Positions 49,277-59,154 of a stretch of DNA of 64,000 bases are shown one piece after another. A program made the translations under genes and the position numbers. Every line of letters begins with the position of its first letter. Positions within the stretch are counted from its first letter, which is position 1. The stretch is from contig JADKJM010000007.1 of assembly GCA_016721005.1 (NCBI GenBank), positions 164,073 to 228,072 of the forward strand, read 5' to 3'. Source of the stretch: Flavobacteriales bacterium (lineage in GTDB: Bacteria > Bacteroidota > Bacteroidia > Flavobacteriales_F > PHOS-HE28). The notes under the pieces are model-generated. The model worked only from the letters and a program-made list of their open reading frames with translations. It did no database searches and had not been told where the DNA came from.

Positions 49277-52087
49277 ATGACACGATCCCTACTCCTTACG
49301 CTTCTCGCTTTTACCGCTTCCTTTCTTCACGGCCAACAAGGCACGGTTGCCGGGCGGATCACCGCAATAGAAGCGGGAGTGGTGCAGCCAATGCCCTTCG
49401 TGAACGTCGCCATTGCCGGTACGACCACCGGAGCCACCACGGACTTCGATGGTGTGTTCCGCTTCAACGTCGATCCCGGTACGCACGTGATCACGGTCAG
49501 CTTCGTCGGTTACGAGCCGACGGAACGCACCGTGGCGGTGAGCGCGGGCAAGACCACCGAACTGGGATTGGAGTTGAAGGCCCTTGCGGTGGAGATCGAC
49601 ATGGTGGAAGTGGTGGCGACGCGTCGCAGCGAAACGGAAAGTGCGGTGGTGATGGAGACCCGCAAGAGCGATCAAGTGGTGAACGGCGTGAGCCGCGAGC
49701 AGATCGCGAAGAGCCAGGACCGCACAGCCGGAGATGTGGTGAAACGGATCCCGGGTGTGACCATGGTGAGCGATCGCTTCGTGATGATCCGCGGGCTGGC
49801 GGACCGGTACAACACGGTGATGCTGAACGACGTGATCGCGCCGAGTCTGGAACCGGACAAGCGCGCATTCAGTTTCGACATCCTACCGAGTGGCGCGTTG
49901 GATCGCGTGATGATCTACAAATCCGGTGCGCCGGAACTGCCCGGTGAATTCGCGGGTGGCGTGATCAAGCTCTACACAGTGAACGTGCCCGAGCGCAACC
50001 GCACGGAGATCACGTACAGTTCCTCGTACCGCCCGGGCTCCACCTTCAACACGTTCAACAGCAGCCAGCGCAGCAGCACGGACGGACTAGGATTCGATGA
50101 CGGCCTGCGTCAACTACCGGTGAGCTTCCCCGGCAACTTGGCCACGGCGCCGTTGCGCCGCGTGGATGAAGCCGGTCGGTCCTTGGCGAACAACTGGGCG
50201 CCGCAACAAAGCACCGCACTGCCTGATCAGCGCGTGAACGTGTTGATCGCACGTCGCTTCGGCAAGGAAGGCGGACGGGTCACCGGAGGAAACATCACCT
50301 CGCTCGGATACAGCACCACGCGCACCAACTACACGGCGAAGAACTACAACTTCAATGCGTACTCCCCACTCACCGGCCGCAGTGATAGCATCTACAACTA
50401 CAGCGATAACGAGAACACCGCACAAGTACGCCTGACGGCATCGAGCAACTTCAGCCTCCTCGCGGGCTCACGCACGAAGTTGGAGTTCCGCAACCTCTTC
50501 ACACAGCAAGGCACCGACCAGACCACGTTGCGTACCGGCCGGAACATGGAAGAGGGATTCGAAGTGCGCAACTACGCGTACCGCTACCAGCAGCGCACCA
50601 TCTACAGCGGTCAACTTCACGGCAGCCATGATCTCGTTCCCGGCACCAGCACCTTGAACTGGACAGCCGGCTACGGTCTCGCACTGAACAAGGAACCCGA
50701 TCTACGCCGGATCCGCACGGTTCGCGGGCTCGATAACAACGACGCCAATACAGCCTTCCAAGTAGTGATCCCGCCGGGTGCCACCACGCTGGATGCCGGT
50801 CGCTTCTTCAGCGAAAGCGATGAGCGCGTGATGACCGGCAAGATGGACTACGAACATCGTGTTCAAGCGGGCGCGAACACACTCACGCTGCGCACCGGCG
50901 TGTACGCCGAGCGCAAGGACCGCACGTTCGAAGCGCGTTGGATGAGCTTTCGCCGCGCCAATGGAGACCTCTTCGACCAGAGCCTGTTGAACGAAGGGAT
51001 CGGAACGATCTTCAATGCGGAGAACATCAACACCACCACCGGATTCCGGTTGGAGGAAGGCACGAACCCGAGCGACCGCTACACCGCCGCGAACACCTTG
51101 CTCGCCGCGTATGTGGGCGCAACCCTGAACATCGCCACCCACACGACCATCGCCGCCGGTATACGTGCAGAGCACAACACGCAGCAGCTCACCAGTTCCA
51201 CATTCGGCGGTCGTCACGTGAATGTGAACAACGCCGTCCTCAGCATCCTTCCTTCGGTGAACGCCACGCGCGCATTGAATGAAACATCTCAAGTGCGGTT
51301 GGCGTGGTACAGCACGGTGAACCGCCCGGAGTTCCGCGAACTCGCGCCGTTCTCCTTCTATGACTTCAGCTTCAATAACGTGCTGCGCGGCAACGACAGC
51401 CTGCAAGTGGCCAGCATCCAGAACATCGATGCGCGGTACGAACTTTATCCGTCAGCATCGGAGACGATGAGCTTCGGTCTCTTCTACAAGCACTTCTCCA
51501 ACCCCATTGAAATGTTCTTCCTGCCCGGTGCCGGCAGCGGCGGAACCCGCAACTTCAGCTACGGCAATGCACAGCAAGCGCAGAGCCTCGGCGCTGAAGT
51601 GGAAGTCCGTCGTCAGTTGAACGGGATCTTCCCGGAAGGATACCTCAGCCACCTAGGTGTCACTTTCAACGCGGCGTACGTGATCACGCAAGTGCAGCTC
51701 GGTGATCAAGCCAAGGGACAAGCGCAACAGCGGCCGCTGCTCGGTCAATCACCGTACATCATCAACGCCGGGTTGTACTGGCAGGACAGCGATCGAAAGC
51801 TCCAGTATAGTGTCCTCTACAATGTGATCGGACCACGTTTGTTCGCCGTGGGCACGTACGGCACACCCGATATCTACGAGCTACCACGGAACGTGATCGA
51901 CATCTCGGTATCGAAAGGATTGGGTGAACACTTCGAAGTGAAGCTCGGCGTGCAGGACATCCTGAACCAGCGCACGCGCTTGATCCAGGACACGAATGAC
52001 GATGGCCGTTTCAGCGATCAGGATCAGGAGGTGATGAGCTACCGCCGCGGCGCCTATTTCACGGCAGGCATCGGCTACCGCTTCTGA
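49277..52087 (+). CDS. TonB-dependent outer-membrane receptor with CarboxypepD_reg-like domain
   Basis: 936 residues. After a signal peptide (LLLTLLAFTASFLHGQQ), an N-terminal beta domain has GRITAIEAGVVQPMPFVNVA, DGVFRFNVDPGTHVITVSFV and GYEPTERTVAV, typical of CarboxypepD_reg-like domains in Bacteroidota. The plug domain includes VVKRIPGVTMVSDRFVMIRG and PGEFAGGVIKL, and the long beta barrel ends MSYRRGAYFTAGIGYRF. It uses TonB energy to import a large substrate, unknown here. A lipoprotein gene follows after 102 bp, probably its surface partner. The in-frame GTG at 49241 is rejected as it precedes the signal peptide. Confidence 0.92.
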   Translation: MTRSLLLTLLAFTASFLHGQQGTVAGRITAIEAGVVQPMPFVNVAIAGTTTGATTDFDGVFRFNVDPGTHVITVSFVGYEPTERTVAVSAGKTTELGLELKALAVEIDMVEVVATRRSETESAVVMETRKSDQVVNGVSREQIAKSQDRTAGDVVKRIPGVTMVSDRFVMIRGLADRYNTVMLNDVIAPSLEPDKRAFSFDILPSGALDRVMIYKSGAPELPGEFAGGVIKLYTVNVPERNRTEITYSSSYRPGSTFNTFNSSQRSSTDGLGFDDGLRQLPVSFPGNLATAPLRRVDEAGRSLANNWAPQQSTALPDQRVNVLIARRFGKEGGRVTGGNITSLGYSTTRTNYTAKNYNFNAYSPLTGRSDSIYNYSDNENTAQVRLTASSNFSLLAGSRTKLEFRNLFTQQGTDQTTLRTGRNMEEGFEVRNYAYRYQQRTIYSGQLHGSHDLVPGTSTLNWTAGYGLALNKEPDLRRIRTVRGLDNNDANTAFQVVIPPGATTLDAGRFFSESDERVMTGKMDYEHRVQAGANTLTLRTGVYAERKDRTFEARWMSFRRANGDLFDQSLLNEGIGTIFNAENINTTTGFRLEEGTNPSDRYTAANTLLAAYVGATLNIATHTTIAAGIRAEHNTQQLTSSTFGGRHVNVNNAVLSILPSVNATRALNETSQVRLAWYSTVNRPEFRELAPFSFYDFSFNNVLRGNDSLQVASIQNIDARYELYPSASETMSFGLFYKHFSNPIEMFFLPGAGSGGTRNFSYGNAQQAQSLGAEVEVRRQLNGIFPEGYLSHLGVTFNAAYVITQVQLGDQAKGQAQQRPLLGQSPYIINAGLYWQDSDRKLQYSVLYNVIGPRLFAVGTYGTPDIYELPRNVIDISVSKGLGEHFEVKLGVQDILNQRTRLIQDTNDDGRFSDQDQEVMSYRRGAYFTAGIGYRF

Positions 52088-52189
52088 TCGCGCGTAACGA
52101 AAGCTTCACACACGGGAACGCAACGATAAGATGCAGATGATCGCAACGGAACAACACACGGCTCCCTTTGCGATATCAAACAAAACGGA

Positions 52190-53593
52190 ATGAGAACAAT
52201 GAACATGAAACATCACACCACCACGCTGTTGCTCCTCTGCGCCGTGGCCGTGGCCTTGCCTGCGTGCAAGAAGAAGGAAGGCTGTACGGATCAACAGGCG
52301 TTGAACTACGACGCTGATGCCGACAAGGACTGCTGCTGCGAATACGCATCGAGCAATGATCTGGTGGAGATCCAAGGAAGCATCACCAGCAACACCACGT
52401 GGACCAGCAACACCAAGTACCTATTGAAGGGCTTTGTATATGTGGAGAATGGTGTCACCCTCACCATCCAAGCCGGTGCGGTCATTCGTGGTGACAAGCC
52501 TACCAAGGGTTCGCTCATCATCAAGCGCGGAGGGAAGATCATGGCGGAAGGAACTATGAGTCAACCGATCGTCTTCACCAGCAACCAACCCGTCGGTCAA
52601 CGTGATCGCGGCGACTGGGGCGGGGTGATCATCTGCGGTCGCGCGCCGCACAACCAACCTAGCGACCCGGTGGTGGAAGGTGGGCCCGATGCGAGCTACG
52701 GCGGCAACGATGCAGAGGACAACAGTGGCGTGCTGCGCTACGTGCGGATCGAATTCGGCGGGATCGCCTTCCAACCCAACCAGGAGATCAACGGCCTTAC
52801 GCTCGGCGGTGTCGGACGTGGTACCACGATCGATCACGTTCAAGTGAGCTATAGTGGTGATGACAGTTATGAGTGGTTCGGCGGCACGGTGAACGCGAAG
52901 AACCTGATCGCCTTCCGAGGCCAGGACGACGACTTCGACCAGGACTTCGGTTGGCAAGGAATGGTACAGTTCGCACTCGGACTACGTGACCCTAACACGG
53001 CCGATGCAAGCGGCAGCAACGGGTTCGAATGCGACAACGATGCCGCCGGAAATCCGACCGCACCTTATTCGCAAGGCACGTGGAGCAACGTGACGATCCT
53101 CGGACCGCAAGCCGTGAGCAACACCTACAGCGATCTGCACAAGCGAGCGCTGCACTTGCGTCGCAACACCCGGACGCGCGTGTACAACAGTGTGTTCGTG
53201 GGTTACCCCACCGGCTTGCTGATCGACGGTGGGACCACGGAGTTGAACGCCGCCAACAACGACCTGCAAGTGCGCAACGTGGTGCTGGCCGGCATGACGA
53301 ATGACCTCGCGGTGGCCTCCGGTTCTTCATGGGACGCGAGCGGTTGGTTCAACACCCCCGGTTGGGGGAACAGCACGGTAGCCAACGCGAACGACCTTGG
53401 GATGAACCTGCCCGTGACGTTGACGGGTCCGGTGCTTCGACCCGTGGATTCCAGCCCGCTGCTGAGCGGCGCCGAATTCAACGGACCGCTGATGGACACC
53501 TTCTACCAGAACGTTTCCTTCCGCGGCGCATTCGGCAGCACGGATTGGACCGCTGGTTGGGCGAACTGGGATCCGCAGAACACGACCTACTGA
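52190..53593 (+). CDS. lipoprotein linked to TonB-dependent receptor
   Basis: 467 residues. The lipobox is in LPACKKKEG. GCTDQQALNYDADADKDCCC follows; the GCTD-x-x-A-x-N-Y-D pattern is a frequent cysteine motif in Bacteroidota surface proteins. The body is a right-handed beta-helix-like repeat of short strands (TKYLLKGFVYVENGVTLTI, RGDWGGVIICGRAP, GVLRYVRIEFGGIAFQPN) without an enzyme signature. Its place directly after the TonB receptor suggests a surface-exposed partner for nutrient capture. No T9SS C-terminus is evident. Confidence 0.75.
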   Translation: MRTMNMKHHTTTLLLLCAVAVALPACKKKEGCTDQQALNYDADADKDCCCEYASSNDLVEIQGSITSNTTWTSNTKYLLKGFVYVENGVTLTIQAGAVIRGDKPTKGSLIIKRGGKIMAEGTMSQPIVFTSNQPVGQRDRGDWGGVIICGRAPHNQPSDPVVEGGPDASYGGNDAEDNSGVLRYVRIEFGGIAFQPNQEINGLTLGGVGRGTTIDHVQVSYSGDDSYEWFGGTVNAKNLIAFRGQDDDFDQDFGWQGMVQFALGLRDPNTADASGSNGFECDNDAAGNPTAPYSQGTWSNVTILGPQAVSNTYSDLHKRALHLRRNTRTRVYNSVFVGYPTGLLIDGGTTELNAANNDLQVRNVVLAGMTNDLAVASGSSWDASGWFNTPGWGNSTVANANDLGMNLPVTLTGPVLRPVDSSPLLSGAEFNGPLMDTFYQNVSFRGAFGSTDWTAGWANWDPQNTTY

Positions 53594-53609
53594 GCTGGTT
53601 TGGTTGAAG

Positions 53610-53637
53610 AGAAAGCCCTGCTTCGGCGGGGCTTTCT
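53610..53637 (+). terminator. strong terminator hairpin with TTCG tetraloop
   Basis: AGAAAGCCC (53610-53618) pairs with GGGCTTTCT (53629-53637), with an inner GC-TTCG-GC closure (UUCG in RNA). It lies 16 bp after the lipoprotein stop and is the clearest terminator in the window. Confidence 0.85.
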
Positions 53638-53696
53638 AGTTGGCCAACCTCGGAGAACGCAAATGCATTGACCGCAGAGATGCAGAGGGCGAAGAG

Positions 53697-53714
53697 GATC
53701 CGCTAAGGCGGATC
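53697..53714 (-). terminator. hairpin at end of YqaA-type gene
   Basis: GATCCGC (53697-53703) and GCGGATC (53708-53714) form a 7-bp stem with a TAAG loop, overlapping the stop codon region of the minus-strand gene. The T-tract is missing, so termination is uncertain. Confidence 0.4.
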
Positions 53715-54153
53715 AGCGGAGGAACCAGAGCAGGACCGCATAGCGCGCGGCCTTCCCAAGGAACATCAGTAGCGCGGTGGGGATCACGCGTGAACGACCC
53801 AGACCCATAGCGATCGCGATGGGGTCGCCGATCACCGGCAACCAACACAAGAGTGCGGCCCACGCGCCGAACCGTTCGGTGCGCGCTTGCCACTTCAAGG
53901 CTTTCTCGGGGTTCGTCCGCAACCACTTGGTGATGCGCTCCAAGTTCCCGAGGCGACCGACCCCATAGCTGCTCATACCGCCAAGCCAGTTCCCGAGGCT
54001 TGCCACCAGCCAAAGGGTACCAAGAGGCCATGAACCCAGCGTGAATGCAACGAGGACCGCTTCCGAACTGAAGGGCAGGATGGTGGCGGCGAGGAAGGAG
54101 GCCAGGAACAGCCCCCAGAGGCCCAGATCGGCCCAATACGGTGCCAGTTCCAT
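53713..54153 (-). CDS. YqaA/DedA-family membrane protein
   Basis: 146 residues starting MELAPYWADLGLWGLFLASF. Typical helices: FLAATILPFSSEAVLVAFTL, LWLVASLGNWLGGMSSYGVG, FGAWAALLCWLPVIGDPIAI and TALLMFLGKAARYAVLLWFL. The PFSSE and GDPIAIAMGLGR motifs belong to the SNARE-associated/YqaA group, relatives of DedA that may move lipids across the membrane. The start is set by a -7 box 6 bp upstream, and an in-frame extension to 54366 (into the divergent gene) is rejected. Confidence 0.85.
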   Translation of the reverse strand: MELAPYWADLGLWGLFLASFLAATILPFSSEAVLVAFTLGSWPLGTLWLVASLGNWLGGMSSYGVGRLGNLERITKWLRTNPEKALKWQARTERFGAWAALLCWLPVIGDPIAIAMGLGRSRVIPTALLMFLGKAARYAVLLWFLR

Positions 54154-54158
54154 GCGGC

Positions 54159-54166
54159 CAAAGGTA
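54159..54166 (-). promoter_or_regulatory. TAnnTTTG -7 box for YqaA gene
   Basis: TACCTTTG on the minus strand ends 5 bp before the ATG at 54153. A near copy in the other direction (AACCTTTG, just before 54196) may serve the divergent outer-membrane protein gene, so the spacer looks like a two-way promoter. Confidence 0.55.
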
Positions 54167-54214
54167 TCAGGGGCGCTTCGGCATAACCTTTGGCAACCAC
54201 CGGGCCTTGCATCA

Positions 54215-54922
54215 ATGACCATGAAAACGCTCATCACCCTTTCCCTGGCCCTTGCAGCGGCCAGCGTTGCAGCGCAGCAGAACCAACCGCAGCAGCGACA
54301 ACAGCGCTTCACCACCATCAGCGGTGGTCTGGAGATCGGCATCCCTATCGGTGAATTCGATGCCACATGGGGACATCAGATGGTCGGTCTCAGTGCGAAC
54401 ATGGTGATCCCGATGCGCCGGTTGCCGTTGAGCTATGGCTTCGACTTCGGTTGGAGCCGCATGGGTAGCAAGCGTGAGGTGGTGGCCATTGATGAAGAGA
54501 ATATCCAAGCCACCACGGGCGACCTGAAAGTAACGAGCAACGTGTACGCTTACCACGGCTTGTTGCGCCTGCAACCGATCACGGGCAAGGTGAGTCCGTA
54601 CGTGGAGGCCATGGGCGGCATGCGCCAGTTCACGACCCGATCGCGGATCGATGTGGAAGGCATGGACAAGCCCCTGATGGAGCAACGCAACGAGAACGAA
54701 TTCATCGGCAGTATCGGCTGGGCCGCAGGGGTGCAAGTGCTCCCCGGCAAGAACAGGAACTTGTTGCTGGAGCTTCGCTTGGAGCGGCTGAACGGCGGAC
54801 AGGTGAACTACGTGGATCCACGCTCCATCGTGATCACGCCGGATGGCGTGGTGGACTATTCCACCCTGAGCAGTGGCACCCGGGTGGTGAACCTCACGTT
54901 CGGGGTCGGCCTACGATTCTGA
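54215..54922 (+). CDS. outer-membrane beta-barrel protein
   Basis: 235 residues. A signal peptide (LITLSLALAAASVAAQQ) is followed by a glutamine-rich spacer (NQPQQRQQR). Amphipathic strands follow, such as GGLEIGIPIGEFD, LSYGFDFGWSRMG, YGF-like YHGLLRLQPITGKVSPYVEA and a terminal TRVVNLTFGVGLRF that ends with Phe, as barrel proteins do. No enzymatic motif seen. A start at 54221 (MKTLITL) is equally plausible. It is alone and divergent from the YqaA gene. Confidence 0.78.
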   Translation: MTMKTLITLSLALAAASVAAQQNQPQQRQQRFTTISGGLEIGIPIGEFDATWGHQMVGLSANMVIPMRRLPLSYGFDFGWSRMGSKREVVAIDEENIQATTGDLKVTSNVYAYHGLLRLQPITGKVSPYVEAMGGMRQFTTRSRIDVEGMDKPLMEQRNENEFIGSIGWAAGVQVLPGKNRNLLLELRLERLNGGQVNYVDPRSIVITPDGVVDYSTLSSGTRVVNLTFGVGLRF

Positions 54923-54999
54923 GATGCCAGTTCATACGTCCATCGGCTAGGGTCGCAGGTTGTAGTAGTAGGTCTTTACGCCAACCCGCATGGTAGAGC

Positions 55000-56541
55000 T
55001 TACTGCTTGATCAAACGTGTGGTCCAGTTCTCACGCTCTGTGGCGACCTCCACATAGTAGCAGCCGGCCGGGAAACCGCTCAATTCCAATTGCACTTGGT
55101 GCACACCACTGGATCGCACCGAAGTGGGTGCAAGTGAACCGACCAATTGCCCCGTCATATTCAACAGGCGGATGGATGTGCGCCCGGCGAACGCCAAGGT
55201 GTAGGAGGCGGAAACGGACTCCCTGGTAGGATTGGGAAATAGAAGCAAGGGGTGAGATGGCACGGGAATCTCATCCGACCCAAGCGAAGTGATCAAGCCG
55301 TTCTGATCGGTCTTGATCAGCACCATGTGTGCAGTGTTGGTTCCGTGGAGCCCGCAGAGCGCGAAGCCGCCATCTGAAGTTTGAATGACATCATAGCCGT
55401 CACCATACTGGAACTCCGGCTCTATGGTATGGGTCCACAGCAGCTCCCCGTTGAAATCCACCGCCATGATCATGAAATCGTACCAGCCGGTCATTCCCCC
55501 GAGGACATATCCGAACGTGGTCTCACTCATGGCCAAGGCCCACCCTGGGAAAACCTCGGGGTAGGTCTGGAGCCACAGCAAAGCGCCATCGGGGGCCAGC
55601 ATGGCCAAGTAGGGCCTGGAAAAGCCGGTAACAGTGCCATAGCCCGTGATGAGAATGTTCCCTTCGTCGGTACAGATCACATCGCGTGCGTCTCCAGAGT
55701 AGAGTGTATCCAAATGGCGAGTCCAAAGCGTATCGCCGAATTGGTCGAGGCGGTACACCAGCGGCGCATCCAAACTAAATTGCTTCAGACCTGCAAGAAC
55801 GAACCCGGAGTCCGGAGTTACTTCCAGGCAAAAGCCAAGGTTGCTTCCGAATGTCGAGGTGTCCGAATAGGTCCGCGTCCACAAGGTGTCGCCAACCGCA
55901 TTGAAGCGAGCCAAGTACATGGCCTGATCAAGTTGCGGGTTGGGGGGGATGTCGCTCCAGCCCCCAACAGCGAATCCGCCGCCAGGCACCTCGCGCACCT
56001 GATGGCCCCATTGGTCGCTGGCGTCACCCACATTCGCGCTCCAGAGCAATTCGCCTTCTTGGTCCAGCAGACCGATGAAGAGGTTCTCGTCATACAGAGG
56101 AGCCTCGCCGATGAAGGTGCCAGCAATAGCGATGCTGCCGTCGCTCGAAATGATGGCATGCCTGAAATCGAGCATTTGGCCTGCCGGCCCCATGTACGTC
56201 CTTCTCCAGAGCATCTCGCCGAATTCATCGGTTCGCAGCAGCACGCCGTTGCTCCTGAGAGTCGAGATGCTGTCATCAACGACTTCCAGGCCGACGAGCA
56301 AGTAGCCGCCGTCATCCATCTGTAGGACGCAATTCGCTTGATCGCTGATCGAATCAACACCGTATGCGCGATAGAACGTGGTCTGAGCCGTAGCCTGAGC
56401 AGGAAGAAAGCCAAGCGCCAGCATGAGAATGGCGAATAGACCGGCACTTGCAACGTGACCGGTCCACCTGATCCATCGCGATGTCGCACCGGAGCCAGAT
56501 GCGCGGCAGATGCGCGAGCCATCCACTGATGAAATATCCAT
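55000..56541 (-). CDS. secreted beta-propeller-like protein with T9SS C-terminus
   Basis: About 513 residues from MDISSVDGSR, which places a long but clear signal region (AGLFAILMLALGFLPAQATA) before the mature protein. The body repeats a ~50-residue pattern ending in D-x-x-G-x-x-L-W-x-x-T/Y (DEFGEMLWRRTY, DQEGELLWSANV, NAVGDTLWTRTY, DQFGDTLWTRHL, DFNGELLWTHTI), as in beta-propellers of secreted Bacteroidota proteins. The end (LLLFPNPTRESVSASY, IRLLNMTGQLVGSLAP, GCYYVEVATERENWTTRLIKQ with the last few residues basic) is a T9SS type A sorting signal. The start is uncertain; the N-terminal 30-50 residues may be shorter in reality. Confidence 0.72.
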   Translation of the reverse strand: MDISSVDGSRICRASGSGATSRWIRWTGHVASAGLFAILMLALGFLPAQATAQTTFYRAYGVDSISDQANCVLQMDDGGYLLVGLEVVDDSISTLRSNGVLLRTDEFGEMLWRRTYMGPAGQMLDFRHAIISSDGSIAIAGTFIGEAPLYDENLFIGLLDQEGELLWSANVGDASDQWGHQVREVPGGGFAVGGWSDIPPNPQLDQAMYLARFNAVGDTLWTRTYSDTSTFGSNLGFCLEVTPDSGFVLAGLKQFSLDAPLVYRLDQFGDTLWTRHLDTLYSGDARDVICTDEGNILITGYGTVTGFSRPYLAMLAPDGALLWLQTYPEVFPGWALAMSETTFGYVLGGMTGWYDFMIMAVDFNGELLWTHTIEPEFQYGDGYDVIQTSDGGFALCGLHGTNTAHMVLIKTDQNGLITSLGSDEIPVPSHPLLLFPNPTRESVSASYTLAFAGRTSIRLLNMTGQLVGSLAPTSVRSSGVHQVQLELSGFPAGCYYVEVATERENWTTRLIKQ

Positions 56542-56644
56542 CCGCGTCCGTGCATCGGTCCGGTGTGATCCGGATCCGATGCGCGACTCGCCTTGCGAAG
56601 GAACAAGAATGAGCTTACGGGTGCGCATTGCTCCGTGATCAAGA

Positions 56645-58925
56645 TCAAAGAATGGTCACCGTGCGCAGATCCACCGGTTGGCCATTCACAACCAGGACCA
56701 GGTTGTAGATGCCAGGTGGCCGATCGCTCACATTCAACTGTATGCTGTTGCCAGCCGCATTCAGGATGTACTGGTTGCTGCCGCCTCCTGCTGTAGGGCA
56801 CAGCGCGAGGTAAGCTGAGCTTGCATTGGTGAGGCGATAGCTTACCGTGGTCGTTCCGGATACGGGGTTGGGTACCACGTTCGTGAGTTCGTGGTCTTTG
56901 ACCTTCACCTCCACCAGATCGTAGTCCTTCACGCCATCCACCTCGGCGATCACCTCCAGCTTATACTTCGTGGTGATCTCCGGCGAAACGGTAAGGTCCG
57001 CACCGGTCTGGATGAGATTGCCTTCGGGATCGTACCAGTTGTAGATGGCCGATTCGCCGATGGGGTTCGCGCTCAGATCGGTGCTGGTATTCGGGCTGAT
57101 GAGCTTGTCGGATCCGGCATCTGCATAGAAGCCTTGTCGGCCAGGCACAATGATGTGGTAGCGTTCACCACCAACTGCATGCCCGCTCTTCTCTTGTATG
57201 AAATCGTAGTCGAATGCGGGCTGGCCACTGAGCTTTTTTGATAGGAAGTTGAAGCCCACATGAGCCAATGCGCGCTTACCTGGGCCATAGGTGACATGCT
57301 TGAGCCGAGCCGGATCGCCGGTGACGATCAACTGGTATCGTTCTACGCGAGAGATCACCATGTTCTCCATTTGCATTCCACCCGCTACCCAAAGATCCCA
57401 AAGCGGTGCACTCAAGGTCACGCGCACTTCGGCCTCTTCAGTTACCGGATTGCCCTTGTACCAGTCGGGGTCCTTGAAGACCAGGTCAAAGGTTCCACCG
57501 CTGCCCCATGCATCGCCCGTGAGCACCGATGCACCATAGATCCTATCATCTTCCCACGTACCCCCTACGATGTTCCCTGTGATATCGATCACCGAAATGT
57601 TCTTCCAAACGATGTTGTTGTTCTGCTTCACGTTGCCGTTCACATCGGCCGTTTCCGGCATCGGTAAACCATCTTCTACCCGTGCGAGCAAGCAGAAATG
57701 ATTGGGTTCGTTGGCGAAGAAGCTGCCTGGGGCCAGATTATAGGCGTCCGCATAAATCTGTGGATCTGGGGCGTTCCAGGGAAACACTTCGATATACGAT
57801 CCCCCCGCAGGGATCGATGGTAGATAATGTGGCCCACCGTCGATCTGTTTGCCCATGAGCGCCGGCCAAATGATGGATCCGTCCCAATGCGCCGGCCATG
57901 ACAACGCTGTTGAAGCTTTTGCCCAATACAGATTGAGCGGTATCCCAGCTGGCGATGGCTCAAAACCTCGGTTGCGCACGCGGACATACACATAGTTTGT
58001 ACCACCCATTTCGTAATGGTCAGGATTCTGATGCTCCTGGTTCAGGATCCCATCGTCCACGTCCCTGCGCACCCAGATGTCTTCGCTCAACCACATCGGG
58101 CCGTTGTCGATATTGGGTTCCTCTCCTCGATCGCGTTCCTCTTGCCAAACCTTCGGGGTATCCTTCATGTATAGGTCCACGGGCGCCAAGGTGGACTGAT
58201 CGCAATGCTTCTCCCACTCCTTCCAAATGTCATCGAAGTAGGCATGCAAGAACCAAAACCCCAGGGCAGTCGGTGCGTTGGAGTACCGCATTACACCCCA
58301 CGGCGGTGTTTGAAAACCGGATATCGCCAACTCCGTGTTGCGATGGTAGGGCTCTTCAATATGTCGGCTCAACCCTTCTGGACAACAATCCCAATCTGCA
58401 TAAGGCATCGGCTGCGTCGGAGACATCGGGAAATCGCAAAGGTCGTTCTCCGGTCCGGGCTGGACAGGCAGTGTTAGATAAGCAGGTCTAGCGTCTAACC
58501 ACCACCACTGATCTGTAGTGCAGGCATCAATGGGGCCACCGGTGGGAAAGCAATCGATCGTCGCACAGTCCGGATCGACTTGCAGAAAAGGGAACTGTAA
58601 CTGGGTATTCGGAAGCCATCTTGGCAATGGAACCCATTCATTGTACGGATAGCCCAGGGACCACAGGTAATCCTCCAGTCCCTCCAGATAGACGCGATGA
58701 AATGGCAGGAAATTCCAATCATTTTCATTTGTGAGAACTCCCGGGAACGTACAATGTTCGCGCACCACATCCTGATCGATGTAGTCGAACATGGCCTGCT
58801 GGACCAGATTGACCTGCCAGTCTGGTTTTAGGTAGAGGTCAGTTCTTACCCCATCTTGGGCATTGCTATAATGCCCCCCCCGCGAGAGCAACGAGGCTCA
58901 AGGTCATGATCTTCCAGTTTTTCAT
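56645..58925 (-). CDS. tyrosinase-like secreted protein with T9SS-like C-terminus, frame broken at G8 tract
   Basis: The conserved frame runs from about 58890 to 56645 (roughly 740 residues). Its true N-terminus appears to be MKNWKIMTLSLVALAGG (ATG at 58925), a signal peptide lying in a frame one base off. Removing one G from the G8 run (58874-58881) joins it to HYSNAQDGVRTDLY. The N-domain resembles a tyrosinase copper fold: LPFHRVYLEGLEDYL (CuA-like) and ALGFWFLHAYFDDIWKEW (CuB-like). The usual paired histidines of CuB are partly lost (NTELAISG, LHAY). A beta-rich middle and a C-terminal sorting-like end (VVPNPVSGTTTVSYRL, GIYNLVLVVNGQPVDLRTV) follow. Catalytic copper binding is doubtful. 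Confidence 0.7.
58874..58881. repeat. 8-base C/G homopolymer in signal-peptide region
   Basis: Eight consecutive C on the plus strand (G on the coding strand). A change from 8 to 7 would place the upstream signal peptide in frame with the tyrosinase-like domain. Tracts of this length are prone to slippage in cells and to miscounting in sequencing. Confidence 0.75.
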
Positions 58926-59154
58926 TGTGCTGAAGAATTGGGTTAGCTCGAGTGACAGAACAAGTTTAGCGCTTTCCTATGCACAAAATGATCGTGTGGA
59001 AAGATCCGGCGTTAATAACCGGGGCTATTCCAGAACTGACTCCAAGGCGCCCTGTTGGTAACCTTCGGATAACGGTGCCTGCCCCGGACCGCGCGCCCTT
59101 GCCTGTGCTGTAAACTTGCGCCGGAATAGGGAGAAACCTCGCAGGCAACACATT

